A stretch of 64,000 nt of DNA from assembly GCA_964035015.1 (NCBI GenBank), contig OZ036008.1:6332504-6396503 (forward strand), read 5' to 3'. Source of the stretch: Corallium rubrum (lineage: Eukaryota > Cnidaria > Anthozoa > Scleralcyonacea > Coralliidae). Of the stretch, positions 27,783-39,138 are shown piece after piece (positions within the stretch are counted from its first letter, which is position 1; each line of letters starts with the position of its first letter). Both the position numbers and the translations under genes were made by a program. The notes beneath the pieces are model-generated. The model ran no database searches, was not told where the DNA came from, and was given only the letters and a program-made list of their open reading frames with translations.

Positions 27783-28150
27783 TATATGGATACTGATGTG
27801 GTACCAGTGTTGATGTGATACCAGTGTTGGGATAGGGTATTGATTTGTTTAGTTTTTAGGTCTGGTATAGGGTAATAGTTTTTAAGGTCACGGCGGCCCA
27901 CTCCTACCAAAAATTGTCGGAGTACCCCCAGCCCCCCAGGGTCAAGTGATGTGTAAACAACCACTGAGATCCAGTATTGGACTAACACAATATGGTTGGC
28001 TTTCGTTTCAACGATATTGTTCGGCAATATCAATGCGGAACACAACCATGGGTAGTAAAAACACTATTTTAAAAGACTTCAGTTATTTCCGTATACATGG
28101 TATAACGAAGTTGTTCCTAAACCGTTTCCCGGTAAAAGGTTAACGGTTAA

Positions 28151-28664
28151 AGGGTATTGGCAATAAAAAATGAGTTTGTCTCATTTGAAAGAACTCGTCA
28201 AATGGTATAAGAAGAGATTAGAAGACCTTTTACAACTTTTCCGTATTTGTTTTGGTTTTGGAAATATTTCGACCAAAGACAGAGCGTACTGTCCACCATC
28301 TTGTTGTAATATTGGGTCTAATTAACTAGGGTAAACCTGATGAAACTATTCCATGGGTGACCAAATTTCCACGGAAGGCTTTTTAAATGTTGTGGGTCAA
28401 TTTAAAATGGAAATAGCGCAACAAAAAATCGAGTTTCTAGCTCATGTCATAAGGTTGGCAAGATGAAAATTTCACTTTACTATGTCGTCACATGCATATA
28501 ATTTTGCATATCGAAAATAATTCCAAGATGGCGGACAGCACGCTGTCTTTAGTCAAAATATTTCCAAAACCAAAACAGATAGGGAAAAATTGTAAAAGGT
28601 CTTCTTATACCATTTGACGAGTTCTTTCAAATGAGATAAACTTAATTTTTATTGCCAATACCCT
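28151..28664. mobile_element. TTAA-type MITE (Kolobok- or piggyBac-like)
   Basis: Ends AGGGTATTGGCAATAAAAA and TTTTTATTGCCAATACCCT are exact inverses flanked by TTAA (28147-28150 and 28665-28668). The inverted arms are about 150 bp long. TTAA duplication with AGGG ends suits Kolobok; piggyBac usually starts CCC. Confidence 0.85.
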
Positions 28665-28822
28665 TTAACACGTAATTGAGATGATGATTGATTGACAGTT
28701 TGAGAAATTATGTACTAAAATTGATGTCGCAAAAGCCTGGTCGCGTAGGGCGGGGATATGCGTCTGTGTTCGCAGGCTAGGGAAGGAGAGCTTGTTTATT
28801 CATGTCTCGCTAAACAAAGGGG

Positions 28823-29182
28823 GCGATTACATGGACTGGGCTGGCCCGGTTACGTTTGTTTTACTTCAGTTTTACACTAATTAGTCAATTATTTATTTGT
28901 AAGCCCATCGTTAATAAAAAGATAGTTAAAGTCTTAGCTAACCCAAGAAAGAGTCTTCACGAAGACTAATTCATTTATTAAATCTTCGCTTTGAACACGA
29001 AACACACAAACAACGTTGATGTTCTATTTCAGTTCCTTTCAACACTATTTATTCACACAGTCAAGCAAACGAACGTGTATCGAAGCGAGTTCAACAGTTT
29101 TTCAGTCCGGTTTGCCGGGATGAAAACGATTACAATACATGGACATTTTCAAACCGGGCTAGCCCGCTTGCCATGTAATCGA
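28823..29182. mobile_element. Foldback element with 'gattacatgg' ends
   Basis: 'cgattacatggactgggctg' and 'gcccgcttgccatgtaatcg' form inverted ends with internal 'ggcccggttacg' and 'caaaccgggctagcccg'. Non-coding. Confidence 0.6.
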
Positions 29183-29239
29183 AATGTTAAAACAACATGC
29201 GTTTTATATATAAAGCGGGCTAATAATGGTAAGGCAACA

Positions 29240-29500
29240 CTGCTGCCAAACATTTTGCGCATGTGTGGGGTCCGAGCTCGTCCTCGGAAAAAGAGCGGGA
29301 AAACACTGAAATATTTGGACTGGTCCGAGAGTCCGACACAGAAGTTAAAATTATAAGCATGTTACCAAAACGATAAGGTAAGGTAATTTGTGTATGGCTT
29401 CCTTGTCAATATTGTAACATATTCTGAATTTACCCCTTCGTAATTTGCTTTACCTTTTTCAGTAAAACACAAATGAATAGTTGAGTCTTACTTAGTCTTC
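29240..29500 (-). repeat. Dispersed repeat, second copy of 20040-20260
   Basis: Reverse complement matches 20040-20260 over 'gtcggactctcggaccagtc', 'aaatatttcagtgttttccc' and the 'cttaccttatc' region. Function unknown. Confidence 0.6.
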
Positions 29501-30450
29501 ACTGTCTGGTTGTTGTCGCCGCGGCTAGTTCCCATTTCTCTTGCAATGTTTACTCAGCAAATTCACGCATGCGCAAACGTTTGGCAGCGGTGTTTAGTAA
29601 GGCTTCAACCGTATAATTAGCGAGACATGATTCACCAGCCTAGTGATATTCCTGGAGACCGCAGGTCAAAGTTGGTGCAGTTTCACACGATAAAACGCAA
29701 TATTGAAACGCAATAAGACCCTGGGTATGATGTTGCCAACAATCTAATTTTGGTGTCGGTAACTTTGATATTTGTATCCTCGTATTTTCCCCATCATTTT
29801 GCTTGAAAGTTGTACTGAAGGTCTTACTAGAGACGTTTTTAAGGAGAACAACATTTTATTTTTAATTTTGGAGCTTCAACAAAGATTTAAACGACTTTGT
29901 GACACTTCAAACTCGTCTCAAACAAAAACCGCTAAGAAATTACTCCGTCAAATTTGTAGCAAAATGGAGGGTGCGAAACTGGTGAAATTCGACTTCCGTA
30001 TAAGGGATTCCGCATTTTATGAGCAGAACAGCGTGCTAAATGGGTGAAAATTTATGAATATAGTTTCTAAATAAGTTTCTAAAAGTAAATAGCTTCAAAA
30101 CCGGTTAAGCGGTAATTTTAAGAAACAACGTTGTCTAAGTCGAAAAACACTCAAAACTGAAGTTTCTGTAAACCAAGAGGATTTTTATCAGATATAAAAC
30201 CACGGACATAGTACTGATTTCTTTTGCGTTTTCCACGTGAATTATATTAATGAGGTCAGTTTTGAATTATTTATAATTATCTGCATATAAGGTATTCAAC
30301 GTGGCTGCACGGTTTGTGCACATTAACATTTCGAATAATGAGTCACACTAGTGTATATATTCAGGATAGGATTTTTACACAAATTTCTACTGGCGTTTGA
30401 TAAAATGTGAGTGGCTGTTCATACTGATAGCATCGCTGATAGAACCTTAT
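29501..30450. other. No gene recognised
   Basis: The frame at 29772-30047 (91 codons) is Leu/Lys-rich without a recognisable domain or splice partner. A relic of the 5470-5753 palindromic repeat lies near 30180-30260. Confidence 0.45.
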
Positions 30451-31091
30451 CAGTGGCGGATACAGGATTTTTGCAAGGGGGGTGACTATAAGGTGCTCAG
30501 TTGTTTCTTTCAGAATATTTAACAAGGGCGCGGGGGCAAAACCGGCAATACTTACTACGTGGGGTCCGGGGGGTCTGGGGGCATGCTCCCCCGGAAAAAG
30601 TTTGAATTTTAGAGTCTCTGAAATAGCATTTCCTGCATTTTGAGGGGAATTGAAAGAGTTTTGAAGGATATAAATTACCAAACAAAATACCCAAATATAT
30701 GAATACACCATATGTCGTCATTGTCGTGGACTCATGGGGATATGTTTAATACGTTTATGTTCCAAAATTACTATGTATATTCAGATTTCAGATTGAGATT
30801 GTATACAATACGTCTATATAATCGTGATTCTTACTGTTTTAAAATTGGGTTTTCAAATTTATAAGATATTAGCGTATCATGATGTCCAATCTTATTGCAA
30901 AGGAGAGGCCATAGCTACGGCCTGTATCAATTGTTATACAATATAATTTATGCACGTTTTACACACGAGTGACTGTTGTGATTTGTATAAACAGCTGCTA
31001 GTGTATCGCTGTATAGTCCTGTATTGGTTGGGACAGGGAAGGGGGGTGACTAGTCACCCAGTCACCCCCCCCCCCCCTGTATCCGCCCCTG
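30451..31091. mobile_element. MITE, CAGTGGCGGATACAGG family, 5-bp target duplication
   Basis: Ends CAGTGGCGGATACAGG and 'ctgtatccgcccctg' are flanked by CTTAT on both sides (30446-30450 and 31092-31096). A second copy at 39139-39810 has TCAGT on both sides, so a 5-bp duplication is consistent. The internal core 'gggggcatgctcccccgg' is shared with the 8-bp families. 5-bp duplications occur in the hAT5 group. Confidence 0.85.
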
Positions 31092-31129
31092 CTTATAGTT
31101 TCTGCTTTTCGTCGTGTTGTTATTAACTC

Positions 31130-31285
31130 TTAATTCCTGTCCGAATCGGTCTTTGGTTCACCTCTGGGGAAGCCCTCGGACAGGAACGAGCTATAAAATA
31201 TCTTTCTAACTCTTTCCTGTCCGAATTGGTCTTTAGTACTGCTTTTATTCTGGGGAAGCCTTCGGACAGGAATGACTAGTTAATT
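31130..31285. repeat. Two copies of an about 75-bp repeat ('cctgtccgaatcggtcttt')
   Basis: Both copies run from 'actctt..ttcctgtccgaa' to 'ggggaagcc.tcggacaggaa' and form a hairpin between 'cctgtccga' and 'tcggacagg'. A third copy is at 42053-42145, there fused to the 'ttctggctaacgccagacga' unit of 8220-8732. Confidence 0.7.
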
Positions 31286-31506
31286 CGCATGGAAAACTTG
31301 TTCAAATATAATACAAGATATTTATTCAGACTGATATATTTACCTCAATTAATTTATACCGATTGCCGACTTTTTAAGTTTAGTTTCTGCTGATTTTATA
31401 GCATTGTAATTATGATCGTTGCTGTACTCATCGTCAAATATGTTTTGTTTTCTGATTGTCTGTTGGGTTATCTTGCTGTAGAAATTGTCCCAGCAGAAAA
31501 TTTGGA

Positions 31507-34500
31507 ATGGCTGAACAAGTTGCGACCGCCCGAACGAGCGAACAGCTAGAAGATGACGTGGACGGTAATGCTAGCTCTTCGCATGGCAAACAGAAGACAA
31601 AAGAGAAGTCTGTGAAAGAGAAATCAAAGAAAAAAGGTCTGTTTAAAAAACTGTCCAAGCCAGACAGCAAGGAAGACCAAGACGAAAGCAAAAAGGAAGC
31701 CAAAAAAGAAAGCAAAAAGGAAGCTACGAAAGAAAGCAAGAAGGAAGCTAAGAAAGCCGAGAGCACGAAGGAAGGCCAAGACGAAAGCAAAAAGGAAGCC
31801 AAAAAAGAAAGCAAAAAAGAAACTAAGAAAGAAAGCAAGAAGGAAGCTAAGAAAGAAACCAAGAAGGAAGATCAAGACGAAAGCAAGAAGGAGGCCAAAA
31901 AAGAAAGCAAAAAGGAAGTTAAGAGAGAAAGCAAGAAGGAAGACCACGACGAAAGGAAGAAGGATACCAAAAAAGAAAGCAAAAAAGAAACTAAGAAAGA
32001 CAGCAAGAAGGAAGACCAAGACGAAAGCAAGAAGGAGGCCAAAAAAGAAAGCAAAAAGGAAGCTAAGAAAGAGAGGAAGAAAAGTGATAAATCAAAGTCC
32101 AAAGGTGAAACCGACGGCAAGAAAGACTCCAAAGTGGCAGAGAAGGATGCAGACAGTGCAAGAGGTACGTGCTTTACCTACGACTACGGCTAGTATTGCT
32201 TGCCAGAGACCGGGCAGTGTTAGTGGATGCGTGTGTTGAAATTAGTCCTTTTCAAACATTTTTGACCTTTCGACATTTTTGACCTTTCGGTTTCTCGTTG
32301 AAAAGGACTTTTCCTACCTGCAGCGCGCCAAAATTCACCAATGAATTTTTCGACTGGTGAATTTTTCGACCGGTGACGTAATTCGGGAAGTAATTATATT
32401 CAGGCTAAATTGCTATGCAAGTGCTATCGTTGGAAGTTGGAGTTAAACACACTCTTGAAAACTTTTTAGTAGGGGTAGAACCACTTTCCATTGCATGTAC
32501 GACAACTCGAAACACGTCGAAACAGGGCGAAACATGTACATTTCAGCGATTTCCCGCCAGAATATTTAATTAGATTCAAAAACCTGCAAGCGAAACAAGT
32601 CCGCCTCTTTCCTCCCGCTTTTCCGCTCGCCCGCCTTTCCACCCGCCCGCAAAAACTAGCGCTAAGCGGCGGACTTGGAGCAAGTCTACGCTTATAAGTG
32701 TATATATAATTACCACAGCAAGTTGTGCAAACATCGTTTCCGGTTTCGTAAGTTTCCTATCCAGTTCCCTTTCCATTATCTGTGAATTAACAACATACCA
32801 ACGACTTTTTTCGTACTCAAGGTTTTTCTCCTAAGCCGAAGGAAATAAAAATAAACGAAATTCTACAATATCATCGCGCGCATAATTTAAAGGTGACGTA
32901 CCGTCCGTTCTGCGCATGACCGCAATGTGGTCCCCAAAACATGACATTCGTAGATAATTACATGAAGTGGCAGAAAACCAAGCCTGTGACCAAGCGATTC
33001 GGCGAGGATATCTCCTCGTATTTCTTCTATTTCTCCTGAAAATGTTTTGTTTTGGGTACAAGTAATGAATAAGGTATTGGTATTATTTTTGTAAATAAAG
33101 ATGTAAAGATTAGTTTCGTATATGCGCAGAACGGACTGTACGTCACCTTTAACCTGTGTTTGCGCCTGTGTGCATGGCTAAACTTTGCTGAATTGCTGAT
33201 GCTAATGTTCTGTTTGATTTCTCTCTTTTTCCAAAGGATCTTCAATCACGGGAGACGATAGCTCTTTGGCCAGCGGCATATCCGTGGAGAAGGACGAAAA
33301 GGACCCCGACAAGAAGCACAAGAAAAAGTCAAAACTTGGCGTGTTTAAAATAGGCAAAAGCAAAAAACACGCTGAGCTGACAGAAGATGAGCCAGTGGCG
33401 CCAAAACAAGCACACGAGCACGAGCACGAGCACGAGCCCGCGATTGCTGAGGCGAAAGAGAAAAGCGGTCGTCACTCAAAGGAAATTATCGAGACCCAGA
33501 CCTCTGGTAAGGCGAGCGGCGATGCAAAAAAGAGCAAATCACGAAGCAAACATACCGATGGCGACGATCCAGGTGAAACTGAGCAACATGAAGTTCGTCA
33601 CACTGTTTCCATGGTTATCCAAGTGTCACCTCCTCATTCTGAATCTGATGCTGCCGGAGAAGCGCACTCGGATAAAAGGCCCGAGGAATCGCGCAACGTA
33701 CTACCCCCGGTGGCAACATGTGAAGAATTTACTGACTCGGAAGAAGAAGTTGTTCTGCCCGAGACAGAAATTCCTGTGAAGCTACAACCTGAGGATGAAA
33801 CAGTCGAGCACCAGCCTTCTGATGATGACAATGACCCAAGCAAAGAGTCAAAAATCGAGGAGTTAAACACGGAGGAGCAAAAACCTGAGGGTGAAAGTTC
33901 GGGGGTTCAAGATAGCGATAACGAAAAGGTCGGTCAGGAAGTCAGATCACCTCATGACGAACCGGACGAACATCGTTTACCAAAGGAAGAGCCTGGGTCT
34001 GACAGATCGGTTCCAGAAGAATCCGATGAACCGGTAGTTGTACCCCAAAGTGAAATTCCCGTAGAAGTAGAAGTCGGGGGTGAAACACCCGAGAACATTC
34101 CACCTGAGCAAGAGTTGAGCATCGAGGATCAAAACCTCGGGGATGAAATTCCGGTGAATGACGAAAGCGGTGACGAGGAAGTTAGTCGTGACGAGCATCA
34201 AGATGACCACGTGATCGAACAGAGAGTTTCCGGTGGGCAGATTTCTGAGAATATTGCCAGGGATGACATAGTTTTGACAGAAACATTTCCAGAAGCAGAT
34301 CTTCAGTTATTGATGGCGGACGAAGGTGAAAATGAAAATGAAACGAAGTATGATAATAAGGAAGAAGAAGAAGAAGAAACGACAGAGAGTAAGAAAGAAG
34401 AAATTGAAACTGAGAAGCAGTTGCACACAGAAGACGTGAAAGCAGAAGGAGAAAAAGAAAGTAAAGTGAAAGAAGAAGGAGAAGAAGAAGAGAAAGAGAA

Positions 34501-35026
34501 AGATGAAAAAGAAAAAGAAGTCGAGAAAGAAGAAGACGAAATAGAAAAAGAAGAAGACGAAGGAGAACAAGAAAAGGAAGAGGCAGAAGAACCGGAAAAA
34601 GAAAAAAGAGATGAAGAAAAAGAAGAAGAAGGAAAGATAGAAGAAAGTGAAGAAGAAGAAGAAACAGAAGTAAATGAAAACCAAACAAATGAAAAAGACC
34701 GTGAAAGTAGCGTGGAGATGGCTGGAAGCAACGAGCAAATTACAGCAGATAATGTACACAATGACGAGGAGGAAGAAAAGGAGAAAACGAAATCGGAAGT
34801 GGAGGTTCCCAAAAATCATCCTGGGGATGAACAGACCGCGTCATCAGAAGGATTGGGAACGACTGACCTTGCCCTCAGCAACAACGGCAGTTCAGTTCGC
34901 AAGCGCAATATTACTGATTCCCAGAAGAAGAAGAAATCATTGGAACACTCTATGGAGTCATCTCTCAACAAGACGAAACGTCGTACAATCTTCAGCTTTA
35001 AAAACTGGTGCTGTACAATTTTGTAA
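31507..35026 (+). CDS. Lys/Glu-rich disordered protein with C-terminal CaaX-like box, two exons
   Basis: Exon 31507-32164 (donor AGAG|GTACGT) joins 33237-35026 (acceptor CCAAAG) in phase, giving 815 residues. The start is ATG 31507 ('MAEQVATARTSEQLEDD'); the frame is open further upstream but without an ATG. Exon 1 is mostly repeats of ESKKEAKK type broken by 'EDQDESKK'. Exon 2 has a His-Glu run ('HEHEHEHE'), then long Glu/Asp/Lys stretches. Two similar basic motifs, 'KKKGLFKKLSK' and 'KSKLGVFKIGKSKK', lie before and after the intron. The C terminus is basic and ends 'FKNWCCTIL'; CTIL fits a CaaX box with Leu, the type expected for geranylgeranylation. I infer a membrane-tethered, highly charged linker or scaffold. 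No known family is recognised. A TTAA MITE lies in the intron. Confidence 0.8.
32891..33148. mobile_element. TTAA-type MITE in the intron of the Lys/Glu-rich gene
   Basis: Ends AGGTGACGTACCGTCCG and CGGACTGTACGTCACCT are inverted and flanked by TTAA (32887-32890 and 33149-33152). 'ttctgcgcat' continues the inverted match. Confidence 0.85.
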
Positions 35027-35499
35027 CCTACACTAGAATTCACACGTAGACCAGAATTTTACTGTTTTTAGTCGGAGGGAATTTTCAAACTAGCTATTGA
35101 CGCGGCGGAAACTCAGAATGGATCTCCAAACTGTCTGTTTTGTTTCAACCAGAAAGTTTCCGAAGAAAATGACTTTCAAATGTTGCAACACACGACGTTT
35201 CCCAAATTTGCAAAAATAATCAATCAGAATTTCAACCAAGTTTTTTAAGAGTTTGGAAACTCACAGTTGGAACACTTCAGTTCACGTAGTTTTCCTGTAA
35301 ATCCTATCTCAAGTTCAAACTATATTTAACTTTGAAACGAAAAACGGCAGCATTGTGCCCTTGTGGCGCTGATTTCCAATTGCTCTTTTGCGCGCAACAC
35401 GACTTTTCTTTTGTCTTATTTAAAGACGCGTTCGGCTATGGGCGTAGGAGTAGGGCTGTCGGTTAGTTATGGATAATGTTTTTGTAATGCATCTTTAAG
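35027..35499. other. 3' flank of the Lys/Glu-rich gene
   Basis: Probable 3' UTR and intergenic DNA. No gene, RNA or element is recognised. Confidence 0.5.
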
Positions 35500-35700
35500 T
35501 CGCCACTCAAGATGAGGTTAATACGGGCAACACTTTTCTTCAACTTGCAACGCAACTTTGTCTGATTCAACTTGGAACAAAATCATTGTTGCGTGACAAT
35601 GTTTAAGGTGGATGTAAAACATGCAACAACGCTATTCAACTTGCAACGCAACAGGGTTGCAGCAATTTGTTGCTCGCATTACTTCACTTTCAGTGGCCAC
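35500..35700. mobile_element. Foldback MITE rich in 'cttgcaacgcaac'
   Basis: 'ttcaacttgcaacgcaac' recurs in direct and inverted form with 'gttgcagcaatttgttgc'. A related copy is at 40215-40395 in the other orientation ('gcaacaaattgctgcaac', 'gttgcgttgcaagttgaa'). Confidence 0.6.
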
Positions 35701-35874
35701 TTCTGAGAACAAAAATGACATCTCAGTTGACTAGTCACATAGGGGTCATAAAGTGGGGTTAAAACTTCCGGGTTGAAAAAATTTAACGTGTCATGGTTTG
35801 GCGTGCCCTAACGAGTTATATTGGCGCACGCGGTTATAGTTGGGGGAGCACGAAAAATGCGTAAGAGAAGTGAA

Positions 35875-36287
35875 CTTAGTTAGTTTCAGAAATTGCAGCT
35901 TGATGTTAGTAATAATTGTCAGTTGTTTGCTGTACAAGCTGTGTTAGTTAGTATTATTATACAATTGCATTAAAAACTGTCCAAATAACGCTAAAAATGA
36001 GTACAAATATACAGCGATATTTGGATAGTTAGTTATTTGGATAGTAGAAAACCGGTTTGACAGATTCTGTTAGCCAATCAAATTTACACACGGGAGACTA
36101 CTTCATGTATACTTATTATTTTGTCCTGGTGCAAGTCACGCGCTATTTCTCTGGCCTTTTTAGAGTTTTCTTTTTCCATAAAAATTTATTGATCAGAGCG
36201 GTTGTATAATAAATCTCTTATCAGATGTATTGGTGTGTAGTATCGCTGTATATTTTTACTCGTTGTTTGCATTTTGACTCGCCCTGC

Positions 36288-36322
<35 letters not shown>

Positions 36323-36650
36323 TACAGCAATACTGCACACCAAAACATCTAATAAGATATATATACTCAGAAAAACTTGTAACTTGTAAAAACTAAGTAC
36401 TTGTAACCGAGCGGCTAAGACGCGTTCCTGGAGGACTGGGCACAGTCTAAGGTATAAGTACCTTAATTAACCTTGCTCCGCTATCTGAGTTCTAGTGGCT
36501 CAATGGTTAGAGCGTCTGGCTAGCATTCAGAAAGTTGTGGGTTGGAGTCCCGCTTAGAGCTCAGAGTTTTTCTGAGTATTACTAACTAACACAGCTTGTA
36601 CAGCAAACAACTGACAATTAGCAGTGAACTTGTTCTCGATATTTGAAGAG
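35875..36650. mobile_element. Inverted-repeat element carrying tRNA-like sequences
   Basis: 'gtcagttgtttgctgtacaa' near 35918 pairs with 'ttgtacagcaaacaactgac' near 36596. The right arm contains a tRNA-like unit (36489-36561). Before it, 'aaccgagcggctaagacgcg' with 'ggactgggcacagtc' resembles a class II tRNA with a long variable arm. The palindrome at 46770-47510 is the same family. Confidence 0.65.
36489..36561 (+). tRNA. tRNA-Ala(AGC)-like sequence, probably a repeat-borne pseudogene
   Basis: Box A-like TGGCTCAATGG and box B-like GGTTGGAGTCC are spaced as in a tRNA. The anticodon arm is TCTGG-CTAGCAT-TCAGA, giving AGC. The acceptor strand GTTCTAG pairs imperfectly with TTAGAGC. The G3:U70 pair needed for alanylation is absent, so a functional tRNA-Ala is unlikely. 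Confidence 0.5.
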
Positions 36651-36903
36651 GGGAAAATAGATAACAGTTTAGCTATTTAGGCGTGTTTCTAACTAGGTAA
36701 CAAAACGTTGGTAATAAAAATTTTGTATAAGTAGTATGTCTTCATGTATATGTCTTTTAATACTTTTAGACTACGTTTACTGGCCACGAATTCCAGCCCG
36801 GTCTCGAATTAGTACGGTTCAGCCTGTTTAACACACAGAAGAAAAATTTGGAACCAGAAATTACATAGGTCGAATTCGATGTGTAAACGTTAACGACCTT
36901 AAC

Positions 36904-37900
36904 GGGGCCATAAAGCATAGGCGTAGAGTATGGGGGGGGGGGGGGGGGCTGAGGGGCTTTAGCCCCCGGAGAATCTCAGTGAGGGGGCTGAGCCCCCCCA
37001 GAAATTTTGCAGCAACTGACTCATCAATCACCATTCACAAATTATAGGTTACTCGTTAGGCTAAAGTAACTGTTACAGCCTCATTCCTGTCAGCCAAAAG
37101 CACCCATATACAGTGATGAGTCAACCCAGTAAACACAACATCGAAAAATTGTTGAAATGTGTTGTATTTTAACTAGTTTTTATGACATTTCATGACCGTC
37201 CGTGTTCTTACAAATCACCCCTCAGAATGCAGGAAATGGCATTTCCAAGACTCTAAATTTCAAAAATTTCCGGGGGCATGCCCTCGGACCCCCCAAGAAG
37301 AGTCCCTTTTCGTAAACGCCCCCCACGAGAAAATTCTTAGAAAGGCCCTGTTCAGCACTTCAGCACCCTTAGACGAAAACAAAACTCTACGCCTATGCCA
37401 TAAAGTGCTTATGAAACGGAAATTAAGTCTGTCGTATATTTGAAAGAACACTTAAAATGATAGAGTAACATATTTTGAAGTTTTTGTTTCTTTCATTCTT
37501 TGCTTCCTTCTTGAGATATTTCATCAGTTTGTTTGATATGCAAATTAAACATTTTGACGTCACATGTGCATTATGAGTTATCGAAAAAGTTATATATCTT
37601 TGCTATTATCAAACCAAAATAATTCGAAGGAAGCTAACAAGTGCGTGTGTTTCGCCCAGAACACTAAACATGTAGATTTTCAAGTGATTATATTTGACAA
37701 TAGCAAAGATATATAACTTTTTTCGATATCTCATTATGCACGTGTGACGTCAAAATGTTTCATTTGCATTTCAAACAAACTGAAATATCTCAAGAAGGAA
37801 GGAAGGAAACGAAAAACTGCAAAAGATGTTATTCTATCATTTTAAGTGTTCTTTCAAATACGACAGACTTAATTTCCGTTTCATAGGTACTTTATAAACC
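36904..37900. mobile_element. Long-arm foldback MITE, left end split by a hAT MITE
   Basis: Arms of about 200 bp pair 'tatgaaacggaaattaagtc' (37411) with 'gacttaatttccgtttcata' (37866). The left tip 'ggggccataaag' (36904) is separated by the MITE at 36916-37397, whose CCATAAAG duplication restores continuity. The internal part includes 'atgtgcattatgag'. Confidence 0.72.
36916..37397 (-). mobile_element. hAT-type MITE, CATAGGCGTAGAGT family
   Basis: Terminal repeats CATAGGCGTAGAGT and CTCTACGCCTATG are flanked by the identical 8-bp duplication CCATAAAG (36908-36915 and 37398-37405). Opposite orientation to 11976-12379 and 23026-23513. Confidence 0.93.
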
Positions 37901-37971
37901 CTTTCATGCGCATCGTGATTGTGGAACAACTTTATCTTTTTCACTCCAGACAACGCCAGACGATTTTACTC

Positions 37972-38309
37972 CCGGCTCCCCCCCCCCCCCCTCTCTTGAT
38001 ATAAAACAACAGACATGTAACTACAAAACTGATGCAATATGAATTATGTCAGGAAATAAACTGTAAACAGTGTATTCAATCTACTGAGTGTATGCATTCT
38101 GAGTATCTATGTGACGTTTGCGTATTTTGAGTATTTTATATGACGTTTTTTAACCTTTACAGTCTGTAAAATCTTCCTCCAAAAGCCAGGAAATGGCATT
38201 TCAGCGACGCTTGATTTCAAAATTTCCCGGGGGAGCATGCCCCCGGACCCCTCTAAAAATTTATTTTGATTTCAGCTCCCCCCCTTTCAAAATCCTGGCT
38301 ACGTCCCTG
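37972..38309 (-). mobile_element. hAT-type MITE, CAGGGACGTAGCC family, left end truncated
   Basis: The right end CCTGGCTACGTCCCTG is intact; the left end starts at 'ccggctccc', having lost about 20 bases. The 8-bp duplication TTTTACTC is still identical on both sides (37964-37971 and 38310-38317). It landed in a unit of the 'gccagacgattttactc' repeat. Confidence 0.87.
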
Positions 38310-38369
38310 TTTTACTCATGAGAAAGAAACGGAAAGCCATGCGTGAAAGGGTTCAAGTTATTTGAAATA

Positions 38370-38660
38370 TGGTATAGTAGGTTAATACTGCCGAAACAGA
38401 GAACGTGAGTGGTCTGATTTCATGACGGAGACTGTGAGAGAACTTCTTGAGGTTAGGCATATGGTCGCAGCGGTGAAATAATCCAAATAGTGTTGAAACA
38501 ACAATTGAAATATGGTATAGTAGGTTAATATTGCCGAAACAGAGAACGTGAATGCCGAAACAGAGAACGTGAGTTAGACCACTCACGTTCTCAGTTTCGG
38601 CAGTATTAACCTACTATACCATATTTCGATTGTTGTTTCAACACTGCCTACGCAGCACAC
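38370..38660. mobile_element. Penelope-like tail palindrome
   Basis: 'ggtatagtaggttaatactg' and its inverse flank 'ccgaaacagagaacgtgag'. The right side ends 'caacactgcctacgcagcac', as at 17826-18130. A 140-bp internal segment is partly duplicated. No hammerhead core is complete here. Confidence 0.6.
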
Positions 38661-38755
38661 TACTTTTATTCAAGCTATTTGCTGGGCTATTGTATTTTAA
38701 CAAGACTAGAGTCATATTTTTATATAGCGTATGGTGGTATACATAAGAAACATGT

Positions 38756-39125
38756 CTGCATCACTGACCTCTATATAACTGGACTGCGGGTGCCCCACGA
38801 AAAAATGGCCCAAATACACACCATCAGGCGCCATCTTGTTAGGTCTTAGCCGCGAAATTGACCAATCACAGATGGACGCCATCTTGTTAGGTCTAAAATT
38901 AACCAATCAGCAAACCAGAAAATCAAAGATGGCGCCATTTAATTGGCGACACTTCATGTAATACAAAAGTATCGTGGACCCACAGTCCAGTTATGTTTTC
39001 CACTAGGCGGAATTTTCGGCGCGCAGTGGAAGTTTCTTTGTCTTTTCTCATTAGTTCTGCTCGATCAAAACAAAGAAAAATTCCGCACCGCGCGGAAAAT
39101 TCCGTCTAGTGGAAAACCGGCCTTT
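38756..39125. repeat. Satellite relics, short duplications and a hairpin
   Basis: 38760-38800 is an inverted single unit of the 4203-4756 minisatellite ('ggactgcgggtgcccc'). 'cgccatcttgttaggtc' occurs twice near 38829 and 38877. A hairpin at 38998-39118 reads 'ttttccactaggcggaattt' out and back. Confidence 0.6.
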
Positions 39126-39138
39126 TATAGAGGTCAGT

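Noticed and set aside
27542..28045. 167-codon minus-strand frame
   Set aside because: It begins beyond and runs through the right end of a TA-flanked MITE and has no transposase or other motif.
31434..32132. Minus-strand Phe/Leu/Ser-rich frames
   Set aside because: They are shadows of the Lys/Glu repeats of exon 1 of the plus-strand gene.
34182..34819. Minus-strand Phe/Leu/Ser-rich frames that look membrane-like
   Set aside because: They are shadows of the Glu/Lys-rich exon 2; the plus-strand frame has the splice phase and the C-terminal motif.
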